Assembly (NCBI RefSeq): GCF_039523755.1 | Contig: NZ_BAAAFX010000002.1 | Span: 1-64,000 of the forward strand | Reading direction: 5' to 3' | Length of the DNA stretch: 64,000 bases | Source of the DNA: Tatumella terrea | GTDB taxonomy: Bacteria > Pseudomonadota > Gammaproteobacteria > Enterobacterales > Enterobacteriaceae | In this document: positions 52,266 to 61,384 of the stretch, piece after piece | How positions within the stretch are numbered: the stretch's first letter is position 1 | How the letters are laid out: the number at the start of each line of letters is the position of its first letter | Notes under the pieces: generated by a model | Seen by the model: only the letters and a program-made list of their open reading frames with translations | What the model was told of the DNA's origin: nothing | The model's database searches: none | Translations under genes and position numbers: made by a program

Positions 52266-53382
52266 GGAATTGTCCTTCTGAAGGCATCGGGATTTTTCGA
52301 TTGATGGTCGGTTTTTGCTGAGATTTATCCTGCCGCCAGCGCCGTAATTGCATGACATAGGTCAGTACATGGGCGATGGCCTGATAAAGCTGATTCGGGA
52401 TCTGCTGATTCACACGTGTCGAGGCATAGACAGCCCGCGCGAGCGGCGCGAACTCAACGATTTCTATCTGATGTTCTTCACCAATCTGCCGGATAAAAAG
52501 CGCCAGATCATCGGCTCCTTTCGCGACCACATACGGAGCGGCGGCCGCCTGCGGATCGTATTTCAGTGCCACCGCATAGTGGGTCGGGTTCGTGATAATG
52601 ACATTGGCCTGAGGGACGGCTTTTCTGAGTTGTCCCTGAGCCAGCTGGCGCTGTAACTGGCGTAAACGCCCCTTAATCTGCGGGTTCCCTTCGCTGTGTT
52701 TAAATTCATCTTTGACTTCCTGTCGCGTCATTCGCATTTTACGCCGGAACTGATAACGACTCAGCGGCCATTCAAGCAGGGCAAACCCCAGCATCAGCAG
52801 TACAAAATAGCCAAACAGGCGGGCTACCAGGGCCAGCCCTTCACTCATCGCCACAGGCCAGCCCAGCTGTGATAACAGCATGATGTCCTGCAATGAATGG
52901 CGTAATAACAGGCTTAACATCAGTAAAATAAGCCCGGCTTTCAGTATCACTTTCGCTAATTCGATGAAATTGTCGGCGGCAAACAAGCGGGTGATACCGG
53001 TTAGCGGATTCAGTCGCTTACCGTCCGGCATAATTTTTTTCAGGCTGAATATCCATCCACCGCTGAACAGCGTAGCAATACCGGCGGCCAGCGGAACCGT
53101 ACAAAAGCTGAGCGTGATGGTTAATAACAACCCCAGCGCCTTACCTGTCAGCAGGACTAACCGTGCGCCCGGATCAGAGGTGTGTACCCCCTCTGACGCT
53201 TGCCGGAAAAAATCGCCAATCAGGTGCCAGTACCAGGGTAATAATCCGGTCAGCGTCATAAAGGCGACCGCCAGTGAAATCGCCGATGAAAACTCTTTGG
53301 CCCGGCCGGTATCGCCTTTTTCGCGGGCTTTTTTGAGCTTTGCCGGTGTCGCCTTCTCACTTTTATCACTGGCCTGAGACAT
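52258..53382 (-). CDS. lfhB: Flagellar export protein FlhB, secondary (Flag-2) system
   Basis: A 374-residue substrate-specificity switch protein of the export gate. It begins with SDKSEKATPAKLKKAREKGD, has four membrane segments (about 33-200), and carries the autocleavage motif NPTH at residues 265-268. The basic, Gln-rich tail after residue 345 is variable in the family. It overlaps lfiR by 17 bases and lfhA by 8, indicating tight coupling. Confidence 0.94.
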   Translation of the reverse strand: MSQASDKSEKATPAKLKKAREKGDTGRAKEFSSAISLAVAFMTLTGLLPWYWHLIGDFFRQASEGVHTSDPGARLVLLTGKALGLLLTITLSFCTVPLAAGIATLFSGGWIFSLKKIMPDGKRLNPLTGITRLFAADNFIELAKVILKAGLILLMLSLLLRHSLQDIMLLSQLGWPVAMSEGLALVARLFGYFVLLMLGFALLEWPLSRYQFRRKMRMTRQEVKDEFKHSEGNPQIKGRLRQLQRQLAQGQLRKAVPQANVIITNPTHYAVALKYDPQAAAAPYVVAKGADDLALFIRQIGEEHQIEIVEFAPLARAVYASTRVNQQIPNQLYQAIAHVLTYVMQLRRWRQDKSQQKPTINRKIPMPSEGQFRE

Positions 53383-54148
53383 GGGGTGTCCTCAGCAGGT
53401 CAAACTGATGGATCACCTGATCCGTCAGTGAGAGATAGTGTCCGGATAGCGTCGGGATCAGTAAGGCAATACTGATAATTCCGGCCAGTGCCGCCAGCGG
53501 GAAACCCAGCGAAAATAAATTCAGGGTCGGTGATATCTTATTGAGTAAGCCAAAGACCCCCTGAATCAATAACATGATCACCGTTGAGGGCAGGGCGATG
53601 ATCACCGCCGCAGAAATTATCCAGCCAAAACTGATAATCAGGGTATTTACCGACGGCCAGTTAAGTGCCGTGCCGACCGGCCAGTAGATAAATCCCTGAT
53701 ACAACACCGTCACCAGTAATAAGTGACCGTTGGCCGCAAAAAAGATCAGCACCATGGTTAAATTAAACAACTGTGAGACCAGGGTATTACTGGTGCCATT
53801 GATCGGGTCGTTCTGTACCGCCATCGAGAGGCCCATATTCATGGCGATGATCTGGCCCGCTGTCTGCAATGCCGAAAAGGCGAGTTGTAACAGTTGTCCG
53901 AAAATAAGCCCCCAGGCAATTTGTTCGGCGACCTGGGTAAGCAGGGTGACCGATAAAAATGCCGGGGGAGAGGTCTGTGGCAGAAGGGGGGCAATTAACG
54001 CCGTCAGCACCAGTGAGAGGACTATCCTGACTTTTCGCGGAATTAATGTACTGTCTGCCAGCGGACTGAATTGCAGAAACGACACTATCCTGACCCAGGG
54101 TAATAGCAGGGCTAACAGATGGCTGTAAAATCCTGAAAGATCGAGCAT
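53366..54148 (-). CDS. lfiR: Flagellar export protein FliR, secondary (Flag-2) system
   Basis: A 260-residue export-gate membrane protein with about six hydrophobic segments. Recognisable blocks: RIVSFLQFSPLADSTLIPRKVRIVLSL near residues 20-46 and AMNMGLSMAVQNDPINGTSNTLVSQL near 101-126. It lies 5 bases after lfiQ and overlaps lfhB, in the conserved order P-Q-R-B-A. Confidence 0.92.
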   Translation of the reverse strand: MLDLSGFYSHLLALLLPWVRIVSFLQFSPLADSTLIPRKVRIVLSLVLTALIAPLLPQTSPPAFLSVTLLTQVAEQIAWGLIFGQLLQLAFSALQTAGQIIAMNMGLSMAVQNDPINGTSNTLVSQLFNLTMVLIFFAANGHLLLVTVLYQGFIYWPVGTALNWPSVNTLIISFGWIISAAVIIALPSTVIMLLIQGVFGLLNKISPTLNLFSLGFPLAALAGIISIALLIPTLSGHYLSLTDQVIHQFDLLRTPHVSGQ

Positions 54149-54153
54149 GCCGG

Positions 54154-54426
54154 TTAACCTGAAATATTTCCGGCCTGGTGAAACAGCAACTGAGTGAAGT
54201 CGATAAGTTTAATCAGTATCCATTTTCCGGCCACAATCAGTACCAGCAGGGTCACGACCAGCCGGGGCAGGAAGCTGAGGGTCTGTTCATTAATCTGGGT
54301 AGCCGCCTGGAAGATACTGACACAGAGACCGACCAGTAATCCGGGCAGAATAATGACGGCAGAAATCAGCAGCACTAGCTGGATCGCGCCACCCATTTGA
54401 TCACTGATGCTATCTAACGTGAACAT
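54154..54426 (-). CDS. lfiQ: Flagellar export protein FliQ, secondary (Flag-2) system
   Basis: A 90-residue protein with two membrane helices and the family pattern GLLVGLCVSIFQAATQINEQTLSFLPR (about 27-53). It forms the export gate with FliP and FliR. It is 2 bases from lfiP. Confidence 0.93.
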   Translation of the reverse strand: MFTLDSISDQMGGAIQLVLLISAVIILPGLLVGLCVSIFQAATQINEQTLSFLPRLVVTLLVLIVAGKWILIKLIDFTQLLFHQAGNISG

Positions 54427-54428
54427 GA

Positions 54429-55178
54429 TTAAAAACCCTGAATACTTTGGGTCAGTGTTCCGGTGATCAGTGACCAGCCATCACATAAGACAAACAGCAG
54501 TAATTTGAACGGCAGAGACACCACCATCGGTGAAAGCATCATCATGCCCATGGCCATCAATATGCTGGAGACAATTAAGTCGATGACCAGAAACGGCAGA
54601 TAGATCATAAAACCAATCTGAAAGGCCGTCTTTAACTCACTGAGTAAATACGCAGGCGTAATGATGGTCAGGTCCTGGTCTGCGGGATCGCCGGTGACGT
54701 GCGCAATCGTCATGATCTGACTCATGGCTGTTTTACTGGTCTGCGCCAGCATAAATTTTTTCAGTGGCTGGCTGGCCTGGTGCAGGGCCTCATTCAGCGA
54801 GATTTTCCCTGACTGATAGGGGATCAGCGCCTCCTGATTCATCGTCATCCATACCGGACGCATCACCAGCAGCGTCAGACAGAGCGCAATCCCGGTCAGC
54901 ACTTTATTGGGTGGGGTTTGTTGTAACCCCAGCGCCTGACGCAATATGGCTAATACAATAATAAAGCGGGTGAAACTCGTCATCATCAGTACCATTACCG
55001 GCAGTAAACCGAGTAAGGTCATCAGGATCAGTATTTCAATATTGACGCTATAGCTCTGCCCGCCCTGCTCAGTGCGGGTACTGAATAATGTCAGACCCGG
55101 CTCCGCTGCCGTCAGACAAGGCGTCACTATCATCAGTAAACCGGCGCAGAATTGTCGCCAGTAACGGCAGATATTCAT
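54429..55178 (-). CDS. lfiP: Flagellar export protein FliP, secondary (Flag-2) system
   Basis: A 249-residue export-gate subunit with a cleavable signal sequence (about 1-24, ending TAAEP) and four further membrane segments. Family signatures: VMMTSFTRFIIVLAILRQALGLQQTPPNKVL near residue 62 and FLVIDLIVSSILMAMGMMMLSP near 196. The start overlaps the lfiN stop by 4 bases. Confidence 0.94.
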   Translation of the reverse strand: MNICRYWRQFCAGLLMIVTPCLTAAEPGLTLFSTRTEQGGQSYSVNIEILILMTLLGLLPVMVLMMTSFTRFIIVLAILRQALGLQQTPPNKVLTGIALCLTLLVMRPVWMTMNQEALIPYQSGKISLNEALHQASQPLKKFMLAQTSKTAMSQIMTIAHVTGDPADQDLTIITPAYLLSELKTAFQIGFMIYLPFLVIDLIVSSILMAMGMMMLSPMVVSLPFKLLLFVLCDGWSLITGTLTQSIQGF

Positions 55179-55555
55179 GAGGTCAGGTCACTTAACTGCT
55201 GGCCGGTAAATTCGATAATACGTAAACCATATTTATCATTCACCACGACAACTTCTGCTTTTCCAAACAAAACACCGTTAACTTTTAAGTCCAGTGGCTC
55301 ACCGGCCATTTTATTCAATTCAATGACCGTATTTTTATCCACCGCTAACAGGTCGGCCAGAGAGACGCTGACCGAAGCCACTTCCAGCGTCAGGGTCAAC
55401 GGAATACGGTTAAATAACTGGCGTTTACGGTTTTCTTCCTGCCGTTGCTGCGGGTCTGCCGCGACGTTCTGCTCCGTCGCCGTGGCGGATAACTCATCGA
55501 AATTAAGATCATCCAGAGAAAAAGCCGACGGTGTTTTATTATCTTCGTAATTCAT
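55175..55555 (-). CDS. lfiN: Flagellar motor switch protein FliN, secondary (Flag-2) system
   Basis: A 126-residue C-ring component. The C-terminal SpoA domain (about 48-122) contains IPLTLTLEVASVSVSLADLLAV and the characteristic EPLDLKVNGVLFGKAEVVVVNDKYGLRI. It works with FliM and FliG in rotor switching. It overlaps lfiP by 4 bases and follows lfiM by 3. Confidence 0.93.
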   Translation of the reverse strand: MNYEDNKTPSAFSLDDLNFDELSATATEQNVAADPQQRQEENRKRQLFNRIPLTLTLEVASVSVSLADLLAVDKNTVIELNKMAGEPLDLKVNGVLFGKAEVVVVNDKYGLRIIEFTGQQLSDLTS

Positions 55556-55558
55556 TAT

Positions 55559-56458
55559 TTATCCGGTGTAATGATCAATAAATTCTGACAGGACGAGTTG
55601 CCCCTGATGTTCAGAGACTTTGGCATGAAATAACACTTCATCGCCGAGTGTGACGGGAACGGAGTCATTAAGGAAAACGGGTAACACATCATCCACTTGC
55701 AGATGTAATAATTTTTCCAGGGTGGTTTCCATACACACTAACTGAGCGTTTAGCGTGAAAGGAAGACGACGTAACTGCTGCTCCAGGCGGGCTTCAGAAA
55801 AAGGATTCGCCTCCCCCGGCTCAGGTTCATTACGTAATGTGCTCAGTATCTGATCGATCAGGGAATGGTCAAAACGTAAGGTGATGGCACCCTGTTGATA
55901 ACCCCGTAACCGGAACGAAAGACACCAGGCCCAATGACTGTGCTGCTGATTATGTACGGGTTTAACCGACAGATCGTGACCGGTCACTTCCGGCGTCAGA
56001 AATATTTTGCAGATCTCATCACCGAGACGTTCCTGTAAGCGTTTCTCGGTCTGAGTGATTTCGGCGTCATTGTCTGTCGCGGGGGTGTCGCTGACCCCAT
56101 AAAAGTCATGTAATAAATTCAGTAACAGGACACGATCAATTTCAAAGGCTATTTTTCCCGCAGTACAGGAATATATTTGATGGCATTTTTTATTCTCTTC
56201 AATAGTGAAGTTAATATTAGCCAGCGAAGTATTGACCCTGAACTTATTCAGAAAATAACGGCTTAAGGCAGCATCGAAATTATCATAATTTTTATTAATG
56301 TGTTCAGCCAGCTTATGCCAGGGTTTTCCCAACTGACTCACCCCTAAAGGCAGAATAGTATCCTTCGGGTCGATGTTAAGCTTTTTTAAAATGTTTTTGC
56401 AAAGAACCATGGGTTGCCCAGTGTCTGCATGCAGTATCTGATTAGTTATACTTAGCAT
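55559..56458 (-). CDS. lfiM: Flagellar motor switch protein FliM-like, secondary (Flag-2) system
   Basis: A 299-residue protein, first of the minus-strand operon. The C-terminal part (about 225-295) is a SpoA domain (LPFTLNAQLVCMETTLEKLLHLQVDDVLPV) as in FliM. The N-terminal two thirds are strongly diverged from the CheC-like domain of primary FliM and I see no canonical CheY-binding N-terminal motif. A switch-complex role follows from position and the C-terminal domain. No chemotaxis genes are visible nearby. Confidence 0.85.
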   Translation of the reverse strand: MLSITNQILHADTGQPMVLCKNILKKLNIDPKDTILPLGVSQLGKPWHKLAEHINKNYDNFDAALSRYFLNKFRVNTSLANINFTIEENKKCHQIYSCTAGKIAFEIDRVLLLNLLHDFYGVSDTPATDNDAEITQTEKRLQERLGDEICKIFLTPEVTGHDLSVKPVHNQQHSHWAWCLSFRLRGYQQGAITLRFDHSLIDQILSTLRNEPEPGEANPFSEARLEQQLRRLPFTLNAQLVCMETTLEKLLHLQVDDVLPVFLNDSVPVTLGDEVLFHAKVSEHQGQLVLSEFIDHYTG

Positions 56459-56761
56459 TAGGCCGGAAATTTTTGGAATCTTATGAGATATTGGTTGCCA
56501 GTTGCAAGGGATTTGTTTAGATTTAAATGAGAATTTTCTGTTTATTTCTCTGAGGGATGGGCATCTCTGTTTTCTGAGTGACCTGTAACCGATAATCTAT
56601 AGATATATCAGGGGTTTCAGAAATTCCACCGATAGGTTAGATTAAATAAAAACAAGAGTTATCTGAGCATTGCTTATTAGCGATGTTAATGGAACTGGTG
56701 TCATGACGCCGGTTTTTTAAAAAATTTAAATAAAAATTCACATTACTTCCGGGAAATATCA
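56459..56761. other. Divergent control region between lfiM and lafK
   Basis: A 303-base AT-rich interval with no gene. It must hold the lfiM operon promoter and the lafK promoter. I searched for a sigma-54 site: ttggttgccagttgca has the right half-sites but one base too few between GG and GC, so I do not call it. Confidence 0.5.
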
Positions 56762-57751
56762 ATGAGTACTTATTCTTCAGGGATAAATACTGCTGATGCT
56801 GATCTTATTTCATACTCTGCCAGGAGTATGGAAACTCTGCGCATGGCCGAAAAAATGGCCAGAGTCGCTGTACCCGTATTAATTTATGGTGAATCAGGCA
56901 CAGGAAAAGAGTGTATTGCGCGTTATATTCATCGCCAGCAATTCGGAACGCTTAACTCAGCGCCCTATATTGGTGTTAACTGCGCCGCTATTCCTGACAG
57001 CCTGCTGGAGGCGACCTTATTCGGCTATGAAAAAGGGGCATTCACCGGGGCAGTACAATCGATGCCCGGTAAATTTGAGCAGGCAAACGGCGGCACATTA
57101 TTACTGGATGAAATTGGTGATATGCCTCTCTCATTACAGGCCAAATTATTACGGGTATTGCAGGAACAGGAAGTTGAACGTCTGGGAAGTACCCGCCGTA
57201 TTAAATTGTCGGTCAGGATTATTGCGGCCACTCATCAGCATTTACCCACCGCCGTGGCTGAAGGACGTTTCAGACAGGACCTGTTCTACCGGCTGGCGGT
57301 ATTACCTCTGACCATTGCTCCGTTACGTGAGCGACGGGAAGATATCCTGCCCCTCGTCACCTGCTTTTTAAAGAAATATCGCGCTTTTTCAGCCGCTGAA
57401 GCCGAGTTGTCACCTCAGGTACGTCAGGCGTTACTGGACTACGACTGGCCCGGAAATGTCCGTGAGCTGGAAAATAAAATTCAATGCGGGTTAATTCTGT
57501 GTCAGCAGGGAAAATTAACGCTGGCTGATCTCGGCCTGCCGGCTTCCGCGACCTCCCCGGTGAGGGGATTGCAGCCACAGAATACTCCCTCAATCCGCCA
57601 GATGGGTAAACAGGTAGAGCAGCAATATATCCTCGATCTGCTGGAGCAGTGTGAAGGAAATAAAACACTGACCGCCAAAAAACTGGGGATCACCCCGCGG
57701 GCATTACGTTATCGTCTGACGTCAATGCGTCAGGCCGGATTAAGTATATAA
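56762..57751 (+). CDS. lafK: Sigma-54-dependent flagellar regulator LafK
   Basis: A 329-residue enhancer-binding protein for the secondary flagellar genes. It lacks an N-terminal receiver domain, having only about 25 residues before the AAA+ domain. Walker A GESGTGKE (43-50), the sigma-54 contact loop GAFTGA (92-97), Walker B GGTLLLDEIGD (110-120) and the arginine-finger region FRQDLFYRLAVLPL near 176 are intact. A Fis-type HTH (NKTLTAKKLGITPRALRYRL) closes the protein. Without a receiver it may act at whatever level it is made. Confidence 0.93.
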   Translation: MSTYSSGINTADADLISYSARSMETLRMAEKMARVAVPVLIYGESGTGKECIARYIHRQQFGTLNSAPYIGVNCAAIPDSLLEATLFGYEKGAFTGAVQSMPGKFEQANGGTLLLDEIGDMPLSLQAKLLRVLQEQEVERLGSTRRIKLSVRIIAATHQHLPTAVAEGRFRQDLFYRLAVLPLTIAPLRERREDILPLVTCFLKKYRAFSAAEAELSPQVRQALLDYDWPGNVRELENKIQCGLILCQQGKLTLADLGLPASATSPVRGLQPQNTPSIRQMGKQVEQQYILDLLEQCEGNKTLTAKKLGITPRALRYRLTSMRQAGLSI

Positions 57752-57771
57752 GTATCAGGAATGACGAGATC

Positions 57772-58107
57772 ATGGTTTTAGATCCTTTCGTATCGTTGTC
57801 GACAGCGGTACCGGCCTCAGGCCTTAGTGATGTTGCGCCGGTGATTGCTGCAGACGAGGGGGCGTTCCTTCCGGCAATGTCTCAGGAAAACAGTTTTCAG
57901 TCGGTATTGTCGCAATCAGTTTCACAGGTGAACCAACTGCAACTGGATGCCGCGTCCCGACAGCAGGCCTTAAATGCCGGGCAAAGTGATGATCTGGCCG
58001 GTGCGATGGTCGCCAGCCAGAAAGCGAATATCAGTTTTTCCGCCCTCCTGCAGGTACGGAACAAGCTGACGAGTGCGCTGGATGATCTGCTAAATACCCC
58101 TCTTTAA
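57772..58107 (+). CDS. lfiE: Flagellar hook-basal body protein FliE, secondary (Flag-2) system
   Basis: A 111-residue rod adaptor between the MS ring and the rod. The C-terminal pattern LAGAMVASQKANISFSALLQVRNKLTSALDDLLNTPL (about 75-111) is the FliE hallmark. It lies 20 bases after lafK, so the two may be co-transcribed. Confidence 0.92.
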   Translation: MVLDPFVSLSTAVPASGLSDVAPVIAADEGAFLPAMSQENSFQSVLSQSVSQVNQLQLDAASRQQALNAGQSDDLAGAMVASQKANISFSALLQVRNKLTSALDDLLNTPL

Positions 58108-58119
58108 TTCGGAGCCATC

Positions 58120-59694
58120 GTGCTTAATTCGTTACAAAGCTGGTTTTCCCGGCGTCAGTTTCCCATCGATACCATTAAAAAGCCCTGGGTACTCGCGACC
58201 CTGGGCGCAGTGCTCAGTCTACTGATTGTTGCTGTTCTCTGGCGTGGTCAGTCCCACTATGTTCCCTTATATGGCGTTCATCAGAAAGTCCCTGCGGATG
58301 CCGTCGCCAGCGCGCTGGCCAGCGAACATATTGATTTCCGTATTAACCCGGATAACGGACAGATTCTGGTGGCCGATGATCTGCTGGCCCGCGCCCGGAT
58401 GGTACTGGCCGGTAAAAATATTCAGCCTGTGGTCGCCCCGGGGTTCGAACTGATGGATAAGGATGAAATCCTTGGCGCAAGCCAGTATATCCAGAATATC
58501 CGTTATCAGCGGGGACTGGAGGGGGAGCTGGCCCGCAGTATCATGTCCATTGAGGGGGTCGAAGAGGCCCGTGTGCATCTGGGGATCCAGGCGGAAAGCG
58601 GCTTTGTACTCTCCAGCCAACCTCCTAGCAGCGCCTCGGTGGTGCTCACGCTGTCCGCAGGTGTCCGCTTAACCGCGGCCCAGGTGCGTGCGATCACCCA
58701 GCTCGTGGCGGGCAGTGTGCCCGGGTTACTCGCAGCCAATGTCCACGTGGTCGATCAAACCGGTGCCTTGCTGAATGAGGCCGGTGATGATCCGTCGGTG
58801 TCGGATGACTTGCTGCAGGCGGTCGCCCGGCCCGTCACCCGAAACCTGACGCAACTGCTCGACTCTGCGGTGGGTCATGATAATTATCGTGTCACCGTGA
58901 TGCCGGCCCTGGATTTACGTAAATCGGAAGAGACGGATGAGGTATTGCAAGGGGAACCCAGAGTCCTGGAAGAACAGCTCAACAGTGATAACACTGTCCT
59001 GCCCACGGCCTCCGGGGTGCCCGGGACGTTAAGCAACCGTCCGCCTGCCGAAAGTAAGCCTGACAGTAATGCGAAAACGGCTCAAAATCACAGCCAGACA
59101 CAACGTAAATATACGTATGACCGGCAAATCAGACACATTAAATACCCTGACCAGCAACTGGCGCGCTTACAGGTGGCGGTTGCACTGAATGCCGCCGCCG
59201 GGAATATTGCGGGCATGTCTGAGGCGCAGCTGGGTCAGTTAAAGAGCCTGTTAGAGAATGCTGCGGGTATTGATAGCGCACGTGGCGATACGTTATCACT
59301 GGATAAGCTCAGTTTTGTTGCACCGCCTGCGGTTTCCGTCCCTGTGATTGCCTGGTGGCAGCAACCGGATATTCAGTTCTGGGTCACCCGGGGAGGCATA
59401 GGCCTGTTAGCCCTGTTGATGATAGTGCTGGTGATCCGCCCGCGGATGATGGCACGGAAGCAGCAATTACAGACAAATGCTGACAGAACCGGGCCTGCGA
59501 TGGGCGAGGGCGATGGCAATGCGTCGGCCAGCGGACATCAGTTTGAGAATGAAGCTGAGCTGCCGCCACGCGCCTCGGGCATTGAAGATAAAGTGGCTTA
59601 TTTACAGCAGCTTGCTGAGAATGAGACCGATCGGATCGCTGAAGTGATTAAACAATGGATAAATAGTAATGACCGATCCCGCGACAACGTCTAA
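58120..59694 (+). CDS. lfiF: Flagellar MS-ring protein FliF, secondary (Flag-2) system
   Basis: A 524-residue ring protein. TM1 lies at about 23-46 and TM2 at about 422-443, enclosing the periplasmic ring-building domains (YVPLYGVHQKVPADAVASAL near 48, EGVEEARVHLGIQ near 147). The cytoplasmic tail after 445 binds FliG. The GTG start has ggag 5 bases upstream. It overlaps lfiG by 26 bases, a longer overlap than others in the operon. Confidence 0.94.
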   Translation: MLNSLQSWFSRRQFPIDTIKKPWVLATLGAVLSLLIVAVLWRGQSHYVPLYGVHQKVPADAVASALASEHIDFRINPDNGQILVADDLLARARMVLAGKNIQPVVAPGFELMDKDEILGASQYIQNIRYQRGLEGELARSIMSIEGVEEARVHLGIQAESGFVLSSQPPSSASVVLTLSAGVRLTAAQVRAITQLVAGSVPGLLAANVHVVDQTGALLNEAGDDPSVSDDLLQAVARPVTRNLTQLLDSAVGHDNYRVTVMPALDLRKSEETDEVLQGEPRVLEEQLNSDNTVLPTASGVPGTLSNRPPAESKPDSNAKTAQNHSQTQRKYTYDRQIRHIKYPDQQLARLQVAVALNAAAGNIAGMSEAQLGQLKSLLENAAGIDSARGDTLSLDKLSFVAPPAVSVPVIAWWQQPDIQFWVTRGGIGLLALLMIVLVIRPRMMARKQQLQTNADRTGPAMGEGDGNASASGHQFENEAELPPRASGIEDKVAYLQQLAENETDRIAEVIKQWINSNDRSRDNV

Positions 59695-60700
59695 CGTCTC
59701 TTTGCTGACCCGGCAACGAAACAGTCTCGAGCAGGCGGCCATCCTTTTGCTGAGCATTGGTGAAAATGCGGCGTCAAAAGTGATGCAGAAGCTCTCCCGC
59801 GAAGAGGTGATCCTGCTGAGCGAAACCATGGCACGCTTACAGGGTGTTAAAGTTTCGCAGGCACATCAGGCATTTAATCACTTCTTTGATGATTATCGCC
59901 AGCAAAGCGGTATCCATGGCGGGTCCCGGATTTACCTGCAAAACATTCTGCAGAAGTCACTGGGGCCGGAAATTGCCATGAGCGTGATGAACCATATTTA
60001 TGGTGATGCTATCCGTTACCGGATGGCGCGCCTGCAATGGGTGGATACGTCGCAGCTCTCTGCGCTGATCTGCCAGGAACACATTCAGCTGCAGGCCATC
60101 TTCCTGGCCTTTCTGCCGCCCGATGTGGCGGCCGGTGTGCTGGCGATGCAACCCGCGCCCCGTCAGGATGAAATCCTGCTAAGGATAGCCCGTCTGGATG
60201 ACATTAACCGCGATGTGATTGATGAACTGGATAAGCTCATTGAGCGGGGCATTGCCATTATTTCTGAACATGGCTCCCGTATTACCGGGGCAAAACATGC
60301 TGCCAATATTATCAACCGCCTGCCTGAGCAGCAGAATCAGTTACTGGAGCAGCTGAAACAGCAGGATGCTTCACTGGTGAAAGCGCTGGAAGATCAGATG
60401 TATGAATTCTTCATCCTGAGCCGGCAGAGTGAAGAAACATTACAGCGTCTGTTTGATGAAATTCCGCTGGAAGAGTGGGCCATTGCCCTGAAAGGTGCCG
60501 AGCCGGTATTACGTGATGCCATCTTCAGCATTATGCCAAAACGGCAAATCGGCCAGCTGGAACAGACCTCTGCGCGGCTGGGGCCGGTGCCGGTGAGCCG
60601 TATCGAGCAGGTTCGTCGTGACATTATGGGGACTCTCCGTCAGCTGGCCGAAGAGGGTGAAATCAGGATCCAGATGTACGCTGAACGTACCGTCGAATAA
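59669..60700 (+). CDS. lfiG: Flagellar motor switch protein FliG, secondary (Flag-2) system
   Basis: A 343-residue rotor protein that couples the stator to rotation. The N-terminal FliF-binding part begins LEQAAILLLSIGENAASKVMQ; the middle has a variant of the EHPQ motif, seen as QEHIQLQAIFLAFLPPDVA near 131-149. The C-terminal torque domain carries FDEIPLEEWAIALKGAEPVLRDAIFSIMPKR near 260-290. It overlaps lfiF. Confidence 0.93.
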   Translation: MTDPATTSNVSLLTRQRNSLEQAAILLLSIGENAASKVMQKLSREEVILLSETMARLQGVKVSQAHQAFNHFFDDYRQQSGIHGGSRIYLQNILQKSLGPEIAMSVMNHIYGDAIRYRMARLQWVDTSQLSALICQEHIQLQAIFLAFLPPDVAAGVLAMQPAPRQDEILLRIARLDDINRDVIDELDKLIERGIAIISEHGSRITGAKHAANIINRLPEQQNQLLEQLKQQDASLVKALEDQMYEFFILSRQSEETLQRLFDEIPLEEWAIALKGAEPVLRDAIFSIMPKRQIGQLEQTSARLGPVPVSRIEQVRRDIMGTLRQLAEEGEIRIQMYAERTVE

Positions 60701-60712
60701 CAGGAGCACCGG

Positions 60713-61384
60713 ATGGATCACTCTTTCCGCCGTTATCGTTTTCCGGCGCTGTGCCCAGAAGAGGTCACTGCCGTCACCCCTGTGACCGAAACAGCCTCTC
60801 TGGCCGCCCGGGAAACCGCTTTTGAACAGGCGAAAGCCGACGGCTACCGTCAGGGGCTGGAGGAAGGCAAGGTACAGGGGATTTCTCTGGGGATGGCCGA
60901 AGGGAAAGCGCAGGGCCTTGCCGAAGGCAGGGCACAGGGACTGGCAGAAAGTCAGGCCCTTTTTCAGCAGGCCAGTGCTCCGCTGGATGCGGCCGCAGAG
61001 CAGCTGACGGCCTGGTATGCCCGCGCCGAAAAGCAACAAAATGAAGCCACGCTCGCGCTGGTCACCCGGATTGCGGGTCTGGTGATCCGCCATGAAATTA
61101 CCAGTCGTCCGGAACTGTTACTCTCACTGATCGAAGACAAACTGGCTTCTGAGCAACTCAGTGAACAATCCTTCGCGGTACGGGTGGCTGAAGCCGATTT
61201 TGACGCCATCGTAAAACTGGCCCCTGAAAAACAAGCGACCTGGAATTTACAGGCGGTTGCGGATCTGGCCCGTGGCGAATGTCTTATCGATACGGCGGAA
61301 CAGCAGATTGACCTCGGTTGCCAGCAACGTCTGAACACCTGCCTGGCGACGCTGGAAAAAAGCCTGCAAGAGCCGAACTCGTGA
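60713..61384 (+). CDS. lfiH: Flagellar export regulator FliH, secondary (Flag-2) system
   Basis: A 223-residue stator of the export ATPase. A stretch of short glycine repeats (EGKVQGISLGMAEGKAQGLA and continuing EGRAQGLAES, about residues 51-80) with G at every fourth position is typical of FliH helices. A coiled region and the FliI-binding C-terminal domain follow. Its stop overlaps the lfiI start by 4 bases (GTGA). Confidence 0.9.
   Translation: MDHSFRRYRFPALCPEEVTAVTPVTETASLAARETAFEQAKADGYRQGLEEGKVQGISLGMAEGKAQGLAEGRAQGLAESQALFQQASAPLDAAAEQLTAWYARAEKQQNEATLALVTRIAGLVIRHEITSRPELLLSLIEDKLASEQLSEQSFAVRVAEADFDAIVKLAPEKQATWNLQAVADLARGECLIDTAEQQIDLGCQQRLNTCLATLEKSLQEPNS

Noticed and set aside
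56490..56506. Sigma-54 promoter upstream of lafK
   Set aside because: The GG and GC half-sites are 9 bases apart and not 10, a spacing that normally abolishes activity.
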